Shown: positions 37,351-51,767, numbered from the stretch's first letter. The stretch: DNA of 64,000 bases from Diprion similis (GCF_021155765.1 NC_060111.1:5101481-5165480); one strand, 5' to 3'. Program-made: numbers and translations. Notes: a model not told the origin generated them from the sequence alone.

Positions 37351-39761
37351 TATACAATCCATAATGTAGCGAAAGAGCAGCTTTTGTGTGCGAAACGATA
37401 TACCGTATCATTTATTCACAGTAATTTTTTCTCATCTTCTTACAGTTAATTGTTATTTCATTTTTCCTGCTCAGGCTATTTCCGCAAGTTTGTATCGTGA
37501 TGTAATTTCAAATATTTGTGTCAGAACGCCTGTTCGAATCGGAGAAACGCGTGCGCAGATAAAATGATTGGAAATCGATCAACCGTACGCAAAGTTATCA
37601 GTCGCAATGTCAGAATCATACGAAATTCAACACTTGACTGCTTCGTTATGTTTGTCAATCTGAATTATTCACGCGGGTTACTAAAGCGCACGAAATTCAA
37701 GATATAATCGATGCAGGAAATTGCCAAATGCTCGTCTCATTGAAAACACTAAAATACAGGGTTAATTACAAAAAAAAAAAAAAAAAAAAATAAGAACAAA
37801 TAATATTTTTTATTCAGAGAAAAATACGACGTTCCACGTAATTGCAAGAAAAATTAAGTCTCATTTGCTAAAAAATGAAGGTAAAATAAAAAAAGAATAA
37901 GAAAAATGACGAATGAAAATAGTACAAAGAATTTCATACTCTCAAAATACTTTTCAACCCTACTGTAATTACCCTTCCGTGCAGAAAAGAGTTTGGAACA
38001 TTTTTATATCTCACTTTTCGTTTCATTTTCACGAAAAAATCACTCCCTGTCTCCGAGCTTATTTTTTCATCATGTGTTGAAAAATTGGCCGAATTTACGC
38101 AGCTTTGACCAGTCAACTGCGTCTGTCACTTTACCCCGTATGTATACCATGTCTGCACATACCTACAACACACGTTCATATGCAGATATTATAAAAGTTT
38201 GTATTAAACCAGGTGGAATTTACGCTCCTCGTTATTTACGTACATGTTTTTTTCGGAGCTCTTTTATTACGCGACGTTTTATGTATCAACGTGTATTTAG
38301 GGAGTGGGGTGGGGCAGGGGGGGGGGGGGGGGGGATGGTGTTCGTTCGCCCGAGCTACGTGAGCTTTTCAAACTTGGCAGGTAAACAATTTCACCGTTTT
38401 TTTTTTCTGCCCCTCACTAACGTTCGGGTTCACTACGAATTCGTGCATATATATATCTGACAGCTATGGCAGATGGCATATTAATCGAGAAACGCTGATC
38501 AAACGAGAAAGATTCCGTCGTCGTATTTTTCCTCTTGTTTTAGCTTAGTTTTTTTTTTTTTTTTTTTCCCATTGCTTTTAACTCGAAGATATTTTTTACA
38601 CATTCCTATCAGACTGGTAAGTTGAAACTGGTTTAAATTGTTTTTTTGTAATTCATATTGTTTCACTTTTGACTTTTGATCCCATTGCTAGATAAGTAAT
38701 ATAAAAAAAAAAAAAAAAAAACACAAAGTACTAATATCGAAGAAAATAATTGGGCGAATGACGTATCCGGAAAGAATAATTTCTCTGCCGTATGAAGATT
38801 CTTGTACACTCGGTAGAAAAATATTTTAGTGTCTGAGAAAAAACAGGAACGCTTGTAAAAAAAATTCAAATCAATAAAAGCTGCATTTTAACGAAAATTT
38901 TGGTAATTATTTGTACAGTATTTTCATTATAAATCGTGACAAATTCAATCGTTTTATTGTCCGCTACAAGGAAAAATGCTTTTTTTTTTTTTCAACATTA
39001 TTGTATTATATTAATGAATTATAAGATACAAAGTAAAATAAAAGAAACATCAAACTTTGCAGATACAATTACCTTCAGGTTACTTACAAGTCTGCGAAAA
39101 TTATTTGGAATAAAAATATCGGATCTTCATTGCGATAATCCGGACTGTCACGTTTCTAGTCAATATCTAAAGAGATTTTTTCCGTACACCAAAATATATT
39201 TCCGAGAAAACTTTTTTCCCAGGGGGTGACGAGGGGTCGAAAAAATGGTCGAAAATCTTTTTTCCGGCCTCTTTTTTCCTCTCTTTTAACGTACAAACCG
39301 CCCTCACACGAGGGTGGGAATAAATTTGAGCCTCCGTTGAAAATTAATCGGGCTAAAATGTTCGCGGGGAAATTATATCTTACAGCGTCTAGGGATGTGA
39401 ATTGTTTTTTTTTTTTTTTTCTCATCCTTACTCTCAAAATTCATTAAACACATTTATCATATATATATATATAAACGCGTGAATTCATAAATTTAAATTC
39501 ACTCTTCGGCCAACGACGTGGCAGACAATCTGTACGAAGAGGGTGTATGTATAAAAAAAAGTTTGAAAAAAAAAACCCAGCAAATATATAAATATATATA
39601 TATATATATATGTATATGCATATGAAGATGTATATATATATATATATAATGCCAAACAAACGGGCTGTTTGTTGATAAACAATGGATGTTGATTTATCGT
39701 GGTTTTATCAGTAAATCGAATCCATTTATCAAACGGGCACCCTGCAGATAGCCGTTGGCTT

Positions 39762-39780
39762 TGCTGCTGCTGCTGCTGCT
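39762..39780 (+). repeat. TGC/CTG trinucleotide repeat
   Basis: Six CTG/TGC units within a GC-balanced segment. No open frame of note covers it. Confidence 0.85.
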
Positions 39781-39839
39781 GGGAGACTCGGTTTACGTTC
39801 TATGAATGAAGGCTTCACGTTCGACCAGTTTCCGATGTA

Positions 39840-39870
<31 letters not shown>

Positions 39871-42226
39871 ATACACATACCTATATATAACACGAACCGG
39901 GCACCGCAGCCTTATGAATTATGGGACCCGGCAATCTATCGCTTTCTCGCCTTCTCGCTTCTGTTCCACTCGGAATCGCTCTGCCGGCTCTGAGGCCCGA
40001 TAAAATCGGCATGTGGAATGACGTTTGGCTATTGTAGATATTCGATGAGATACAGGCTTGGCTTGGCAGCTCGTTACAAAAATAATCCACGCCTATTTAC
40101 GTTGAGAATGTAATTTCGGTGAAAATTTTTTGCAATTTTTTTTGCAATTTTTTAACCTTAGAAAGGTAACGGAAAACGTGAGGGGCGGGGGGGTGAAAAT
40201 CACTTCACAAGAATTTAAATTTCACGCTACAAATTTTAAATCAAGATAAACGACTATAATTCTATTTCATTATCGGAGAGTTGAAAAAGTTTTTTCAACC
40301 ACGTGATTCTTTGTTAAAAAATTAGGAAAATGAGACCATATAGGACTTTCAACGATATAATTTACCTACGGAGTTTCGGAATAGGTAAAAAAAAAAAAAT
40401 TGTCTTACCATTCTAAGATTAAGATTGGATTATGAGATAATCGTACGTCTAATGTTTACCTAATTATTATGGCTATTCGTGAGATGTGAAGATGTCGTTG
40501 ACTTCATTTCACGAGGACTTATATTGTTCGGAATTCGTTGAGGCAGGTTTTGTTTGAGTAACCAGTAATTCAATATTGCCATATTTGTTGGTCATGATCA
40601 GTATCGGTGAAATGTTGCAAAATGAAATATTTCATAATGCGAATTTTATATGAATATACTGCTTCAGAGTAAACTTGTAAAAAGAATTACCAGAATAGAC
40701 TAGATTTTGAACAATTCCGAACATTTTTTTTATAACTGCCACATCGATATGTAAACTTTTATTTACACTTCCAGTATTCACTATTTTTGAGTTTTGAGCC
40801 AATTTTATATCTATCAAATATGTACCTAGCAGTTCATGCTAGCCGAACCAGCGACTTATCCTGGCCATATCTGATCTGATTTCGTATCTTCATCACTGTC
40901 AGAGGATTTAAAAGATCGTAAAACTTTTTTTACTTTCAATTTTCTCGCTCAAGCCGTTATCGGTCATTAGCAATTTTTCAAGCTCGTGCATAGAAACACC
41001 AATTTAATTCAAACGATTTTGCAAGGAAACGGATTCAAAAATGTGTCAATTTGTTGTAATGAAGCGTTACTTTGAAATGTGAAATCATTTTTTTTCCTTG
41101 TTTTTTTTTTTTTTTTTTCGTTTTTTATCACTTTCCGATTAACCGTCCATATCCAAAAATCTTATATTTATCTTAACGTAGTATTTATGGCCTTGTGGTT
41201 TTTTTTTTTTTTTTTTTTTTTTGTTTAATTTGATATCAGCAGTTTTTTGAAAGAAATCGGGAAAATAAATTGACTACGAAACTAATGACGAATCAGTTTT
41301 GAGAAAAATAGAAAAAATAAATAAAGTTTAACGTTGCGGAAAGTTTGCAATAATTTCCATAAATTTACGTAAATGAGGATGGATTTTGCATGTGTTTGAA
41401 CCAGTTTATGTGATAAATTATATACCTGACTACATATCTATACAATATTCCTCGAAAATTGAACATTAAAAAAAAGTTTAAAAATTCCAAAAACTTTGAA
41501 TGTATTGAAAATGGAAAACGGCATTAATTCATCGTCACAATCGATACGACGTTAGAGCTCATCGTCAATAATTGGGCGCTTTTAATATACCCTCCAACGT
41601 CAATATTTGTAACAGGATGAAGCCATTTATAGTACAGGAAAAATACTAATACGCTAATATATATATATATAGATGTGTGTGTGTTGTATACCAGTTTTGT
41701 AATAAGATTCCGTAGGATTTGTTACCGATTTTCGTCGAGCTTCGATATAGACTCACCCCTGAAATATGAGCTTAACTGTATTTTATGCCTTGTTAAGTAT
41801 TCCCAATATAATAATACGGTAAACCTAACACGCATCTAAATACATTTTGTATATCGTGCTGAAACCTTGCGCCGAAACGTCTGTGAACTGTCAAACTTTT
41901 ATCATACAGGTGCATGATTGCGATAAAAATTAGAATATCATTATATACGCAAGAATGATACGACCTGACAATTGCTGTTATCGTTTACTTTCATATCTCG
42001 ATCAGATCTAGAGAAAAAGAAATAAAGGAAGAAAAAATTTCACCGATCATACCGTGTGTATCAAATTTCACTTACGATAATTTTTAGTTTCAAATATTTG
42101 CCAAACTACAGTTCGACTATAGCCGTTTCAAGCGGTTGATGTATTATCCTTAGTTACCCTTAGCGAGCGTTGATTGATCATGGAAACTCGGACGGTTGGA
42201 GCGGGTCGAAAGTATAACGAGCGGCG

Positions 42227-42232
<6 letters not shown>

Positions 42233-42274
<42 letters not shown>
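42233..42274. repeat. GA dinucleotide microsatellite
   Basis: About twenty GA units, mildly interrupted at the left end. Confidence 0.9.
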
Positions 42275-42278
<4 letters not shown>

Positions 42279-42385
42279 GAGAAATTGCAAGGAAAAAGAG
42301 AGGAAGTAAAAAAAAGAAAAATCAAGCATCATTCCAACATGTGCGTTCGACTCGAGAGAAATGGAATGGCCTTGGCGTGCAGACA

Positions 42386-42410
42386 CCCCCCCCCCCCCCC
42401 CCCCCCCCCC
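42386..42410 (+). repeat. Poly-C tract of 25
   Basis: The longest of eleven C or G homopolymers of 13 or more between 19 and 48 kb. Followed by A and a further C7. Confidence 0.9.
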
Positions 42411-45400
42411 ACCCCCCCATCACCCTTCTCCGACAACCAGCGGTGGCGGCAACCGCGCAGATTTTCTTTGCCATGAAAACCGCTTGCCACTAATTCATTT
42501 TCACCCTAATGTCCTTCTGCTGCTCTCTCCGCTTCGGATGTACAGAAATAAAAATAAAACGAAGAAGAAAGAAGAGAAAGTATGAAAAAAAAGTGAAAGA
42601 AAAAAACAAAAAAAAAAAAACGGCGGACGGAAAAAGGAATAACACGAGAACGTAAAGAAGAACAATATCAACAAAAAAAAGAAAAAGAGAGAGAGAGAGA
42701 GAGAAAAGTACTATACAAAAAACCTCGCACCTCCCATTTTTGCAATATATCAAACCAGCCAGAGGCTAGAGGCCGAGGAAATGAAACGACGGTGTGGTGG
42801 GTCAGCAAGGGGGGGGGGGGGGGGGAGGGGGAGAACGATGGATGGGAGAGAAGGATAGGTGCAGAACCAAGGTGTCTGCAGTGTGAACAGGATTAGAACC
42901 TATCAACATATCATATCATATCATATTATTGCAGTTGCAAAAATATATTTTTCATTTGAATGGTTCCGTACTTAACACTCCCCCCCCCCCCCCCCCCTCC
43001 CGTCCCCCGTCACTCGTAGTCAAGATGCAAGATTTGCGTATCCAGGATACATGAATAACCAGTTTTGATCACCTTAGAACCCCCAGATTCTTTGATTAAC
43101 ATGAATACCGATGAGAAGAAAAAAGAAGAAACAAACGACGTGTATCAAGTATAAAGAATTCCGTCCAAAACTTTTTAAAATTTGGATCTTAGTCAGGAAT
43201 TGCATTACCGGAGAGATTAACAGTCAAATCAGGAAACATTGAGGTTTAGAAGGGTGGTTAGAAAAATGACGCATCACAACCCCTTACGTTCCTTGCAGAG
43301 GCGGTAAACTAACAGTAGCTACTATAAACGAGATGCGGCTGGCTGAGCTCTGGTTTCTTTCAAAGAAGGAGTAAACTCTTCGCGTCTGGACTCCCGAGGG
43401 AAGACTTAACCGTCCTCCCCTTCTAACGCCGCCTTGGATCCTGAAACCCCCTGGAAACCATCGTTGAATAGTGAGGAATTACGCTGGCAGCGATTCCCCC
43501 CATCCATTAGTCCGGTAGTTACATGGAATTGCTCAGCGATTTTCCATCCATCCCTTCTACTACTTTCTATACTTTGGATTTTATACTTCGCGGAGGATGA
43601 CTACCGGTCATTATACTATAGTTCGAAGGGAAGAAGAGAGGAAAAAATTGATAAGCCGTAAAACGTTCGTGATTATAGTTATACTCACTCACTTAGTCGA
43701 TAATATTTCACCAATTTTACTTCTCGTTACTTTATCTTATATGTATATATGCTGCTGGGACTTGTAAGTATACGTCAGTTGTTCGTAATTATCTGAAGTT
43801 AGAGGGAAACAGTTTTAGTTCAAATGACTTACAGGAAAAACCTAATGTGAAAATAACCAGCGATTTAATTGATCAATTATACAGTATGGTAGTCAGAAAT
43901 GATTGCAGAGATTCTTTTTCCTTCAGAAATAATTTGAAATTATGTGATCGTTATTAGAACGGTTTCTTATTCTTTTCCATACGATCATCGTTGACTTGTG
44001 TTTCAATGATCCTGAGTTTCGGTATCTACGAGGTATAATCAGAATTTTTTCCAATACATATATCTAAATACTTTGAAAAATTTAATCCATTTCAAACAAA
44101 AAAAAAAAAAAGAAAATGATATCACAAATGTGTCTAAATTTCTTTTTCATCTCTTTTATCAAAGTCTCTGATGACTGATATCCTCAATTCATACTTTAAC
44201 CATCGAAATTCGCAGGCATAGAGTTCGAGTTTTCTATACATATGTATACAGGGGCGCAAAAATCTGGTCAAATGATTAGCTCGCGTGACGATTATTGGGG
44301 TCCCGAAGTTGTAGGAACGAGAAAACGTTGGCCAAAGTCTCGAGTATGAACTTGAATAGGCCACGTGGAGTTCGACGAAGAAGAGCGACGAAAGAAGAGG
44401 GGCGGAAGGGGTATTGGAAAAGCCATTAAGACTTTGGACTTTATTGTGTTCACGGGGAAGTGGGGGGAGGGGTGGTGGTACCTTGAAAGCTAGCGCACCA
44501 CCAGCCGTGGATACTATTCTGTAGAAAACCGTCGTAACTAACTACTTCCGGAACCATGATGAGGGAGAAATAGAACCAGGAACGTGACCAAGGTTAGCGA
44601 TAAATCGTCAATATCAGAGCTTGATTTTCTTCCTTGGTCGTCGTTCGTTGCATTGTCTGTTTTCTTGCCAATTACTGCCATTGAAATCTTGACTTCTCAC
44701 ATTGTTCAAAGGGCAAAAAACCCCTCGAAGAATCACTGATCAGAAATGGATTCTCGCATGTATTTTGTTTTGTTCAATCCCTTCTTTGATGGAGTTTCCT
44801 ATTGTTCTGAAGGCTTGGTATTGGCTCAGAACCATGCAACGTCAAGCTTCTTCGTTTGATCAGAACTCTTTATTAGGAGCTTATGATTTCTGCAACTAGA
44901 AGCTCGTACTGAGAAGTTTGATTGTTTTGCAGTAGAATCGATCGTTTCAATTAATTTTAATTCCTTCATATCGGAGAATATTCAAACCCAGAGACGGTCA
45001 CTTAGTTTCAATTTATTGGAAATCGATGACGGACGACGTTCAGTTTCCCTTGGAAAAGCTCCTGGGATCCCCCCCCCCCCCCATCATCCTGTTTAAATGG
45101 GTTTCTTGCATCTAGGCCGTCGATTGTGTTTTGCTAGTTTGCGTAATTGTACGCGGTCGGTGGGTAAATAAGAGCATCCACAGCAGATGGTTTGTGTTTA
45201 ATGACGGGTTCACGCTGATTCCAGGGTTTGCATATTGCTGACCAAAGGCTTTCGCCCATTCTCGGCATCGACGAAAACCGAAATCCAAATTTCGCCTTAC
45301 TTTCATTGTTTCTCGCGAATCTTTGTTGCAAGGTTGCAACGCACACTTTAATGTTTGCAAATTGCGTGCGGATCGATTTTTACCATCTTTGAAATGGCTT

Positions 45401-47540
45401 TGTTTGTAATTACTGGTGCAGACTGGTGGTGGACGGCTATCTGACGCGTCTATCGATACTGATTGATTGCCTGGATCGCGACTGAGATTAGTAGATATGC
45501 TTATTCGTGTAATCTTTCTTGAACCATCATGATAAAAGAATTGACGTCATCGAGAGTTGATGTGTGGATTGTGATTTTGGCTGTGATTTTTACATTGTTT
45601 TATACGCGTGTATTTATTATTCACACTCAGATTTCAGACGACTTTCTGGTATAAACTGATTCCGAAATCTGTAAAAACGTATATTTTCTAAATTCTAGCG
45701 TTTTTTTTAAACTTTATGGGATATCCAGGCTTCTTCGAGCGAGTTTTTCGACAAGCAGTACGTTTAAAAATTAGCCGATTAATATACTTCGTAAATTTGC
45801 GACCTTTTCCATGTTTTCGGTAGAAAAAAAAAATAAAAAATTCTCCTTCGAGGATTACCCTTTTGTGTACGAATCAGAAAAGCTTCCACCATAAAGATGA
45901 AACGAGTAAAGGTAAGGGTGAGAAAGGGTCGACCATTGTAGGAAGTTCGCGTTGAGAAATGGTAGGGAGGGTGATAAAAATTCTGGTGAAATTTTATGAA
46001 AATTTGAACCGTTGACAATATGTCATAAAAATCGAGATCTGGATTTAAGCAGGCGGGGAATGAGACTCGTCGACGTGACTTTTATTCGTTTTTATTTTTT
46101 ACCGTTATACATATATACGTTGCCGGTAATGCGTGATAACGATACTTGCAGTCGCAGCATCTGTTGTTTTCCTCGTCAAGGAATACGCTAACGACAACAT
46201 AAAAGGGGGTGGTTCGACCGACTACGTGCTTCGATCAGAGTTATAATCCCCAACGAGTGGAAAAAGTTTATCCCCGGAACGTAAAGGCGAAGCCGAAATC
46301 CTCCGGGACCCTACTTTCAATCCTCCACGGTGTGTAGCAGGTGAAGCGAGTTCGCACGTAGAAAATAAAAATGAAATTCGCGACCCACGAAAGATAAACT
46401 TTTCCTCGTTCAGATTAGTTCGCTCCTCCCCGCCCCCCTTCCTCCCCTGTCATTTCTCCTCCGCCCCACCTATCACCGAATAAAACTTTCTTCAATATAA
46501 CATCTCATTCCCGTGGCTTTTACGCTTGGCTGCCGATTTCTGCTCACACTTATCTTATCCTCGATCCTCGTACCCGGTATAGGTGCATACCTACATCTTT
46601 GAAAATAAAGTCGTTTTTTCATTCTTCGATATCCACGAGTGTGTCAGCAATTCGTTGTCGAAGGCTCCAGGGAAAATTACTTCCTAATTTCATCAGGGCG
46701 AAGGATCGTTACTTCATCAGCTAAATTCATACTTTACAAACCATTGAAGGACATGTGGAGTTGGAATTGCTTCTTTAACACTTGGCAATGGATCTCTGCA
46801 TGCAGAATACGTATAATACGAATGGAATAGTAAACCAAGGAATGAACTTACAAAATCTCTGATATTCTCGAAATACTCTTCCCACCCTGATCAGATTTTA
46901 TTGAATCTGTTGTGAATAGATTTTCGGATAAGCAGTGGGTGCAGGAAGTGGTACACGAGGCACGATTACATCCTTCAAAATTTTAACCCGAACTCTTGTT
47001 CTCCAGGGGGAATATCACGGACTACAAACAATCGGTTTGCCCACGAGGGAAACTTCCGCAGAAGGCTTGTTCCAGGGAGTTGGAAATGCTCGGCCACGTG
47101 GTCTGTTAATAATGTTTCCCGGCGACGGCGGTCGCCAACCCAAGACATAAATCGACATCTTATTTCTCTGCAGGGAGTCTCGCGGGCTGCGCCCACATCC
47201 ACGCCGGGACTCGAAAGCTCTTTATGGATCGGTTTAGAAATAGAAGCACCCCCTCCTCCCCCCCCCCCCCCGCCCCCTCCTTCCACCAAGCTTATTTATT
47301 TATGGCTATTGCCTATCAGGTGACTATTTTACAGGTCTCGGCTAAGATTTACTGCTAAAAGTATCCTAAGACTTCCTTTACGGCCGTGCTCCTCTTTTCC
47401 CCAATAACGCCGAAATGACACCAACGATAAATACGCGCTGTAACCATTCATGAAAGGCTGTCGAAGCTTTATTCAAAAGCTTCTGGAAATACTCGAATGT
47501 ATTCAATGTCTATTTACAAACGACTATCAGGCTTAACAGT

Positions 47541-47714
47541 AAGGTAAGTGTACCAGGTATTTACACGTTTAGACACAATTGTTGACCCTTTTATTTTCCA
47601 AAATTATAAATTGCTAAAGAGTTGGATTCTACAAATTTATTGTTCGGCAATTTTAGAATTAAGGATCAAACAGACGCAAACAAAAAAGAAGGGTATAATT
47701 GGTACACTTACCTT
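47541..47714. mobile_element. Short MITE with perfect 14-bp terminal inverted repeats
   Basis: AAGGTAAGTGTACC at 47541-47554 and GGTACACTTACCTT at 47701-47714 are exact reverse complements bounding 174 bp. The interior is AT-rich with no open frame. The ends contain a GGTAAGTG string that matches a splice donor, so insertion in a gene could affect splicing. No target duplication is evident. Confidence 0.7.
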
Positions 47715-50700
47715 GGTACAAAGCAGTTTCAGGTGTTATTAGATTCGTTGTGATTGAATATAAATTCATGTTTGTATGCGATTCGCCGTTTTCAGGTTTC
47801 CGTTTCACTTTCATATTTGGAATACTCGTTTTGCTATACTTGGTGTGCCTGAAAATTCTTTCGAGTTTTCAGTGGTTAACATGCCAAGGGTTCACGCAGG
47901 TCACGTGTATCGTAAATCGGAGCATACGTGGGCAACAGCTGTCACCTGACGTCACCTAACGTCACCTAACAATGATTTATCAGATGCGAATAACACGGCA
48001 CACTACTTGGGAGTGGATCGCAAGATCTCTGGCACTAACAAGCGAACCAATAACTCATGTGGATACTGAGGCACTCGAGTGATTTCAACCGTCCAATTTC
48101 CAGGATACGTGGTGATAGTAATCCAGCGAATCAGGTTCTCATTTTATCGCAAAAATGGCAGATTTGTGGTTCGAGATCACCACGCAAGGCCTCGGAATAT
48201 GATTATCAATAGATTTCTTATTCTCTTATTCACTTGTCGAATTGACTCTCAGGTGCTTCTCCACGAAATGGAGTCTCGCTTGTATTATGTATCGGACCCT
48301 CGATATTCATCTGTGAAATTTATGGTTATAGTCATCGTCTTTGTCCACTGGGTGCAGAATGGTGGGTTTGTAAATGGGGTGGGTTTGTAGGTTTCTACAA
48401 CTGTTACAGATGGCACTGAGTGACTTTTAGTGAGTACGCTAGAATTAGCGTTCGAATTAAGGGGGAGGGTGAGCCGAAACTCGAAAGCTGCCTGTAATTG
48501 CCTCCAGACACGAAGTTCGCCCAGGAATCGAGTCCCGAGTCTGAAATTATTATGTATAATCCTATTAAGAATATTAGACTTAAAGCCTTGCCTAATCCAC
48601 CGCGAAAAGCAGGTATCGAGATTCCAGATATTCGCCCAAGAGCCAAGCCTACGCCTCAATTTCCGTTAATATAAATTTCCGGCGATTGATCGCACCCGAA
48701 ACCACAACCGTATATAGTTCTTCGATTATCAACGAGACCATTGCTTTGTTTCAATCTCGCCCATTTCCCACCCGAAGTAATTCTTCCTCGATGTGCCGGT
48801 TCACCCCCGGATATGCCTTTGTGTTGAGTATCGTTAGCCTCAGCCGCTCGCTGGGTGAATTCTTTCTTCCGCAAGCCTTTCTGGGATTCCGGGGATTTCA
48901 AGGATTCCTTGGATTTAGTTCCATTGTGTCTCGTGCCACATAGTCGGGTCTTCTGTTGCCGTTGCGAGAGGGTGAAAAGAATTGACAAACCATAAAAGGA
49001 ACGGATCGGATATTTTTCACTTGGGAATACAATGCGAATACTCCGCGTCCTCTATCTCACTCAAATTTTTGGTGCTCATGGTGCCTGAACATTCGCTGTA
49101 ACGGCAGCATCCCGTCGTCCCTTCGGAATCAACAGACACTGGCAACGATAACACGCTTCCTAGTGATCTATGATGCTATAATTATCTTGCACGGGCATGC
49201 TTTTAATTATTCCCAAGGGAATCAGACGAGTAGCTATATCGCTAATGCGTGGCTACCCTACACCGAGGCATGTGATGGGTTATCTACTCGATTCACGCCG
49301 CTTCCGTTTCACCTGGACGATTAGTGAACCTCCGGCTTATACTCAAGGTTGGAGGTGGGAAACTCTCGGCGGTACGGGGAGGGAAAGAGAAAGAAAAGAA
49401 AAATCCACGTATAAAAATTTGGTCGTCGTGGCAGGTGCAGGTGAGAATCGATCCCAGTTTCATAAGTATGGAAAGCCATTAGCACTTGAGCACTGTCTAC
49501 CAACTCCGTTGCCAAAACCTGTTCTTTACATTTCCATTCCATTATTGTTCTCCGGTTTCTCGTCCCACCCCGCCGCGGCCCTCTGCACCCCATTACACCC
49601 CGTTTCTCTGCCCCCAAAGCTCTGCACATTGTGTTTCAGTACAATACGCCTACAGCCATACACGAGGGTGCAGATTGTATATATGTTTCCAGTCATGTAC
49701 ATGGGTATGTAATGCGACGGAGTGAGCTGGCAACAATATAGTTAACGTTGCATAATACATTTTCGTTGCTAGGGCAGATTATTGGGTAGAGAGACACGTA
49801 TATAGCTATAGTTGACTTGTGTCACACGTCGATCTAGTCCTTCGCTTATGTACTTGATGTGTGTGTATATGTAGGTGCAGGGGGATATAGTGTAAGAGAT
49901 GTGAAAGGTTGACGATGTAGGTACGCTATCGTGCGTGGCACTCTGCAGGATCTACAAGTCCTTTGTTCAGCAGCTCGAGAGCGAGAAGGACAAACATGTT
50001 TGTAATTGTTTCGAACCAATTACGTATAGTCTGGTAAGTTGAAGAGTACTCGACGTCAAGGTATTGTTTCATCACTCTGCTCGAAAGCGGAGTTGGAACT
50101 CCGGACTAGGCTGTTGCCTCTATCATTCTCCTTCACACACACACACACATACGAATCGGTATCTGTAAAAGTGCGAAAAATTTTCAGGGTAAGGCAGGTT
50201 GCGTAGAATGTTCATTATCGTCGCCTTCAAACACTTGAAGGTTCATTGGTAGAGTCTTGTGATCTGTGCTGTCGAAACGCTTCTGGATCGCTTCGAGTGA
50301 ATTTCTCAGACAATGGCTCTTTAAGTGCCAAAATCCTGCATTTCGTGTACTTCATATAGCTTTTACGAGTATATTTGCTGGCTCTGCAGTACAGATCGAT
50401 GAACGCTGCATCTGTAGGCATTTCTGAATAATAGTTCAGCACAATATGACTTGGTTCGTTTGAAACTTGAATGGCACTGCTTTTTGTTGCAATCGACATA
50501 CGGTATGAACGGTTGCTCGATGGCTGATGATACAGTGAGGTTGGAACACAATAGTTTGAAGGCTAGGATTCATGGCGTTGGCCATTGCTGTTGATGATGC
50601 TGTTTCGGCCGTTTGTTTTGATCGAACCGTTGACAGAGGAGAACGAAGGATTTTGGCTGGTTGCTAAAATTAACATTTATTATTAGGGTCTGGAATAACC

Positions 50701-51767
50701 TTTATATACGTGGTTACAAATGAAAGGGGGGATTACCACGACCGGCTTACTGTTTAATAAATGTTCGAGCTTCCGAAATCTGGATGCGAAAAGCTCGATT
50801 TAACGGTTTAATGGTGTTCATATATACCCCACAAACACCAATACGGGCTCCCATTTCCTATTAGGTGAAGGACTTTAGGTCCTTTGTGTGTAATATTTTG
50901 CTCACTCGGTGCCCCGAGGCCAAAAATGTTGCCGAATTCCGTAAAGTCAAACACGCCTGGATTTTGAACGTGTTTTAAATTGAGACAATTGTTAAACAAA
51001 AAGATGCGAAAGTGAGGACAATTCCAAGTTCACGACAACACGTCTATCCTTGGTACAGTAGGAAATCAAACGTCCGAACACTCCAGTGAATTATCTTATC
51101 GTTATATTTGTGGATAGCTGAAAATCATTTTAATTTATAATCAAGCTTTCGAAATCTCGTTACCATCATGAGAATCATTAATGAAAGTATAACAGACGCG
51201 ATGAGAACTTTGAATCTCCCTGTTAGTAGCCACAGAATAATCGTATGAGATATATTGCAGAACATTTGTTACTTGATTCCTAGTATTTCAGGAAATGGAT
51301 GAGCGCTAATCATAGCGAACTACACAGTCAGTGATAGATGTTTTCGTTGTTTATAATGTGATAAGCCACTGTGGCTAATTTATAACGTCAATAAAATTTG
51401 ATTGAGTAAATATTAGGGTGGGCTAGAAAAAATAAAAATAAAAACATTTTGATGTTTTACCAAAGAACACTTGATGAACTTCACGAAAAATATGATGTTT
51501 TATGTTTTTGAGTCATTCTTTCGTGATGAAATATAAAAAAAATTGTGGAAGTCATCGTATACCATTTGAGGTTGAACTTTAACCTCGAATAATTATTAAA
51601 CGAGTTGACTTGACGATAAATTAAGTAAGACCTTTTTTGTAGGTCGTTCAATTTTCTACAAGAATATGTATTGATTTCTACAACCTGCTAATTCGTTAGA
51701 ACGCGATAAAATTTCAAAAAAAAAATATGTATATTTCCCGTGTTATTTAAATGGGACATCAAAAATC
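47715..51767. other. Gene-free stretch
   Basis: No gene is supported. Features seen are a triple CRE-like decamer (47941-47970), a CA run at about 50135-50147, a minus-strand TATATAAAGG box at 50699-50708 upstream of short non-overlapping frames (50227-50600) that carry no known domain, and a TTAGGGTGG transposon-like end at 51414. Confidence 0.4.
47941..47970 (+). promoter_or_regulatory. Three tandem GTCACCTRAC decamers with CRE cores
   Basis: GTCACCTGAC, GTCACCTAAC and GTCACCTAAC follow each other without gap. The first junction makes TGACGTCA, a perfect CREB/ATF site, and the second makes AACGTCA. No gene start is visible beside it. Confidence 0.45.

Larger units (their letters stand above)
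37351..47540. other. Gene-free stretch with heavy simple-repeat load
   Basis: No gene is recognisable. Homopolymers include G18 at 38317-38334, C25 at 42386-42410, G17 at 42809-42825, C18 at 42980-42997, C14 at 45069-45082 and C14 at 47258-47271, with poly-T at about 41101-41119 and 41200-41222. TA tracts lie near 39590-39650 and 39840-39858. The open frames at 42174-42753 are products of the GA, C and A tracts. The part 39740-40090 is less repetitive. Confidence 0.45.

Noticed and set aside
42174-42753. Frames of poly-Arg/Glu, poly-Pro and Leu/Ser
   Set aside because: Translation of GA, C and A microsatellites.
49197-49712. 171-codon plus-strand frame
   Set aside because: No domain, low-complexity Pro/Ser end, overlapping antisense frame of similar quality.
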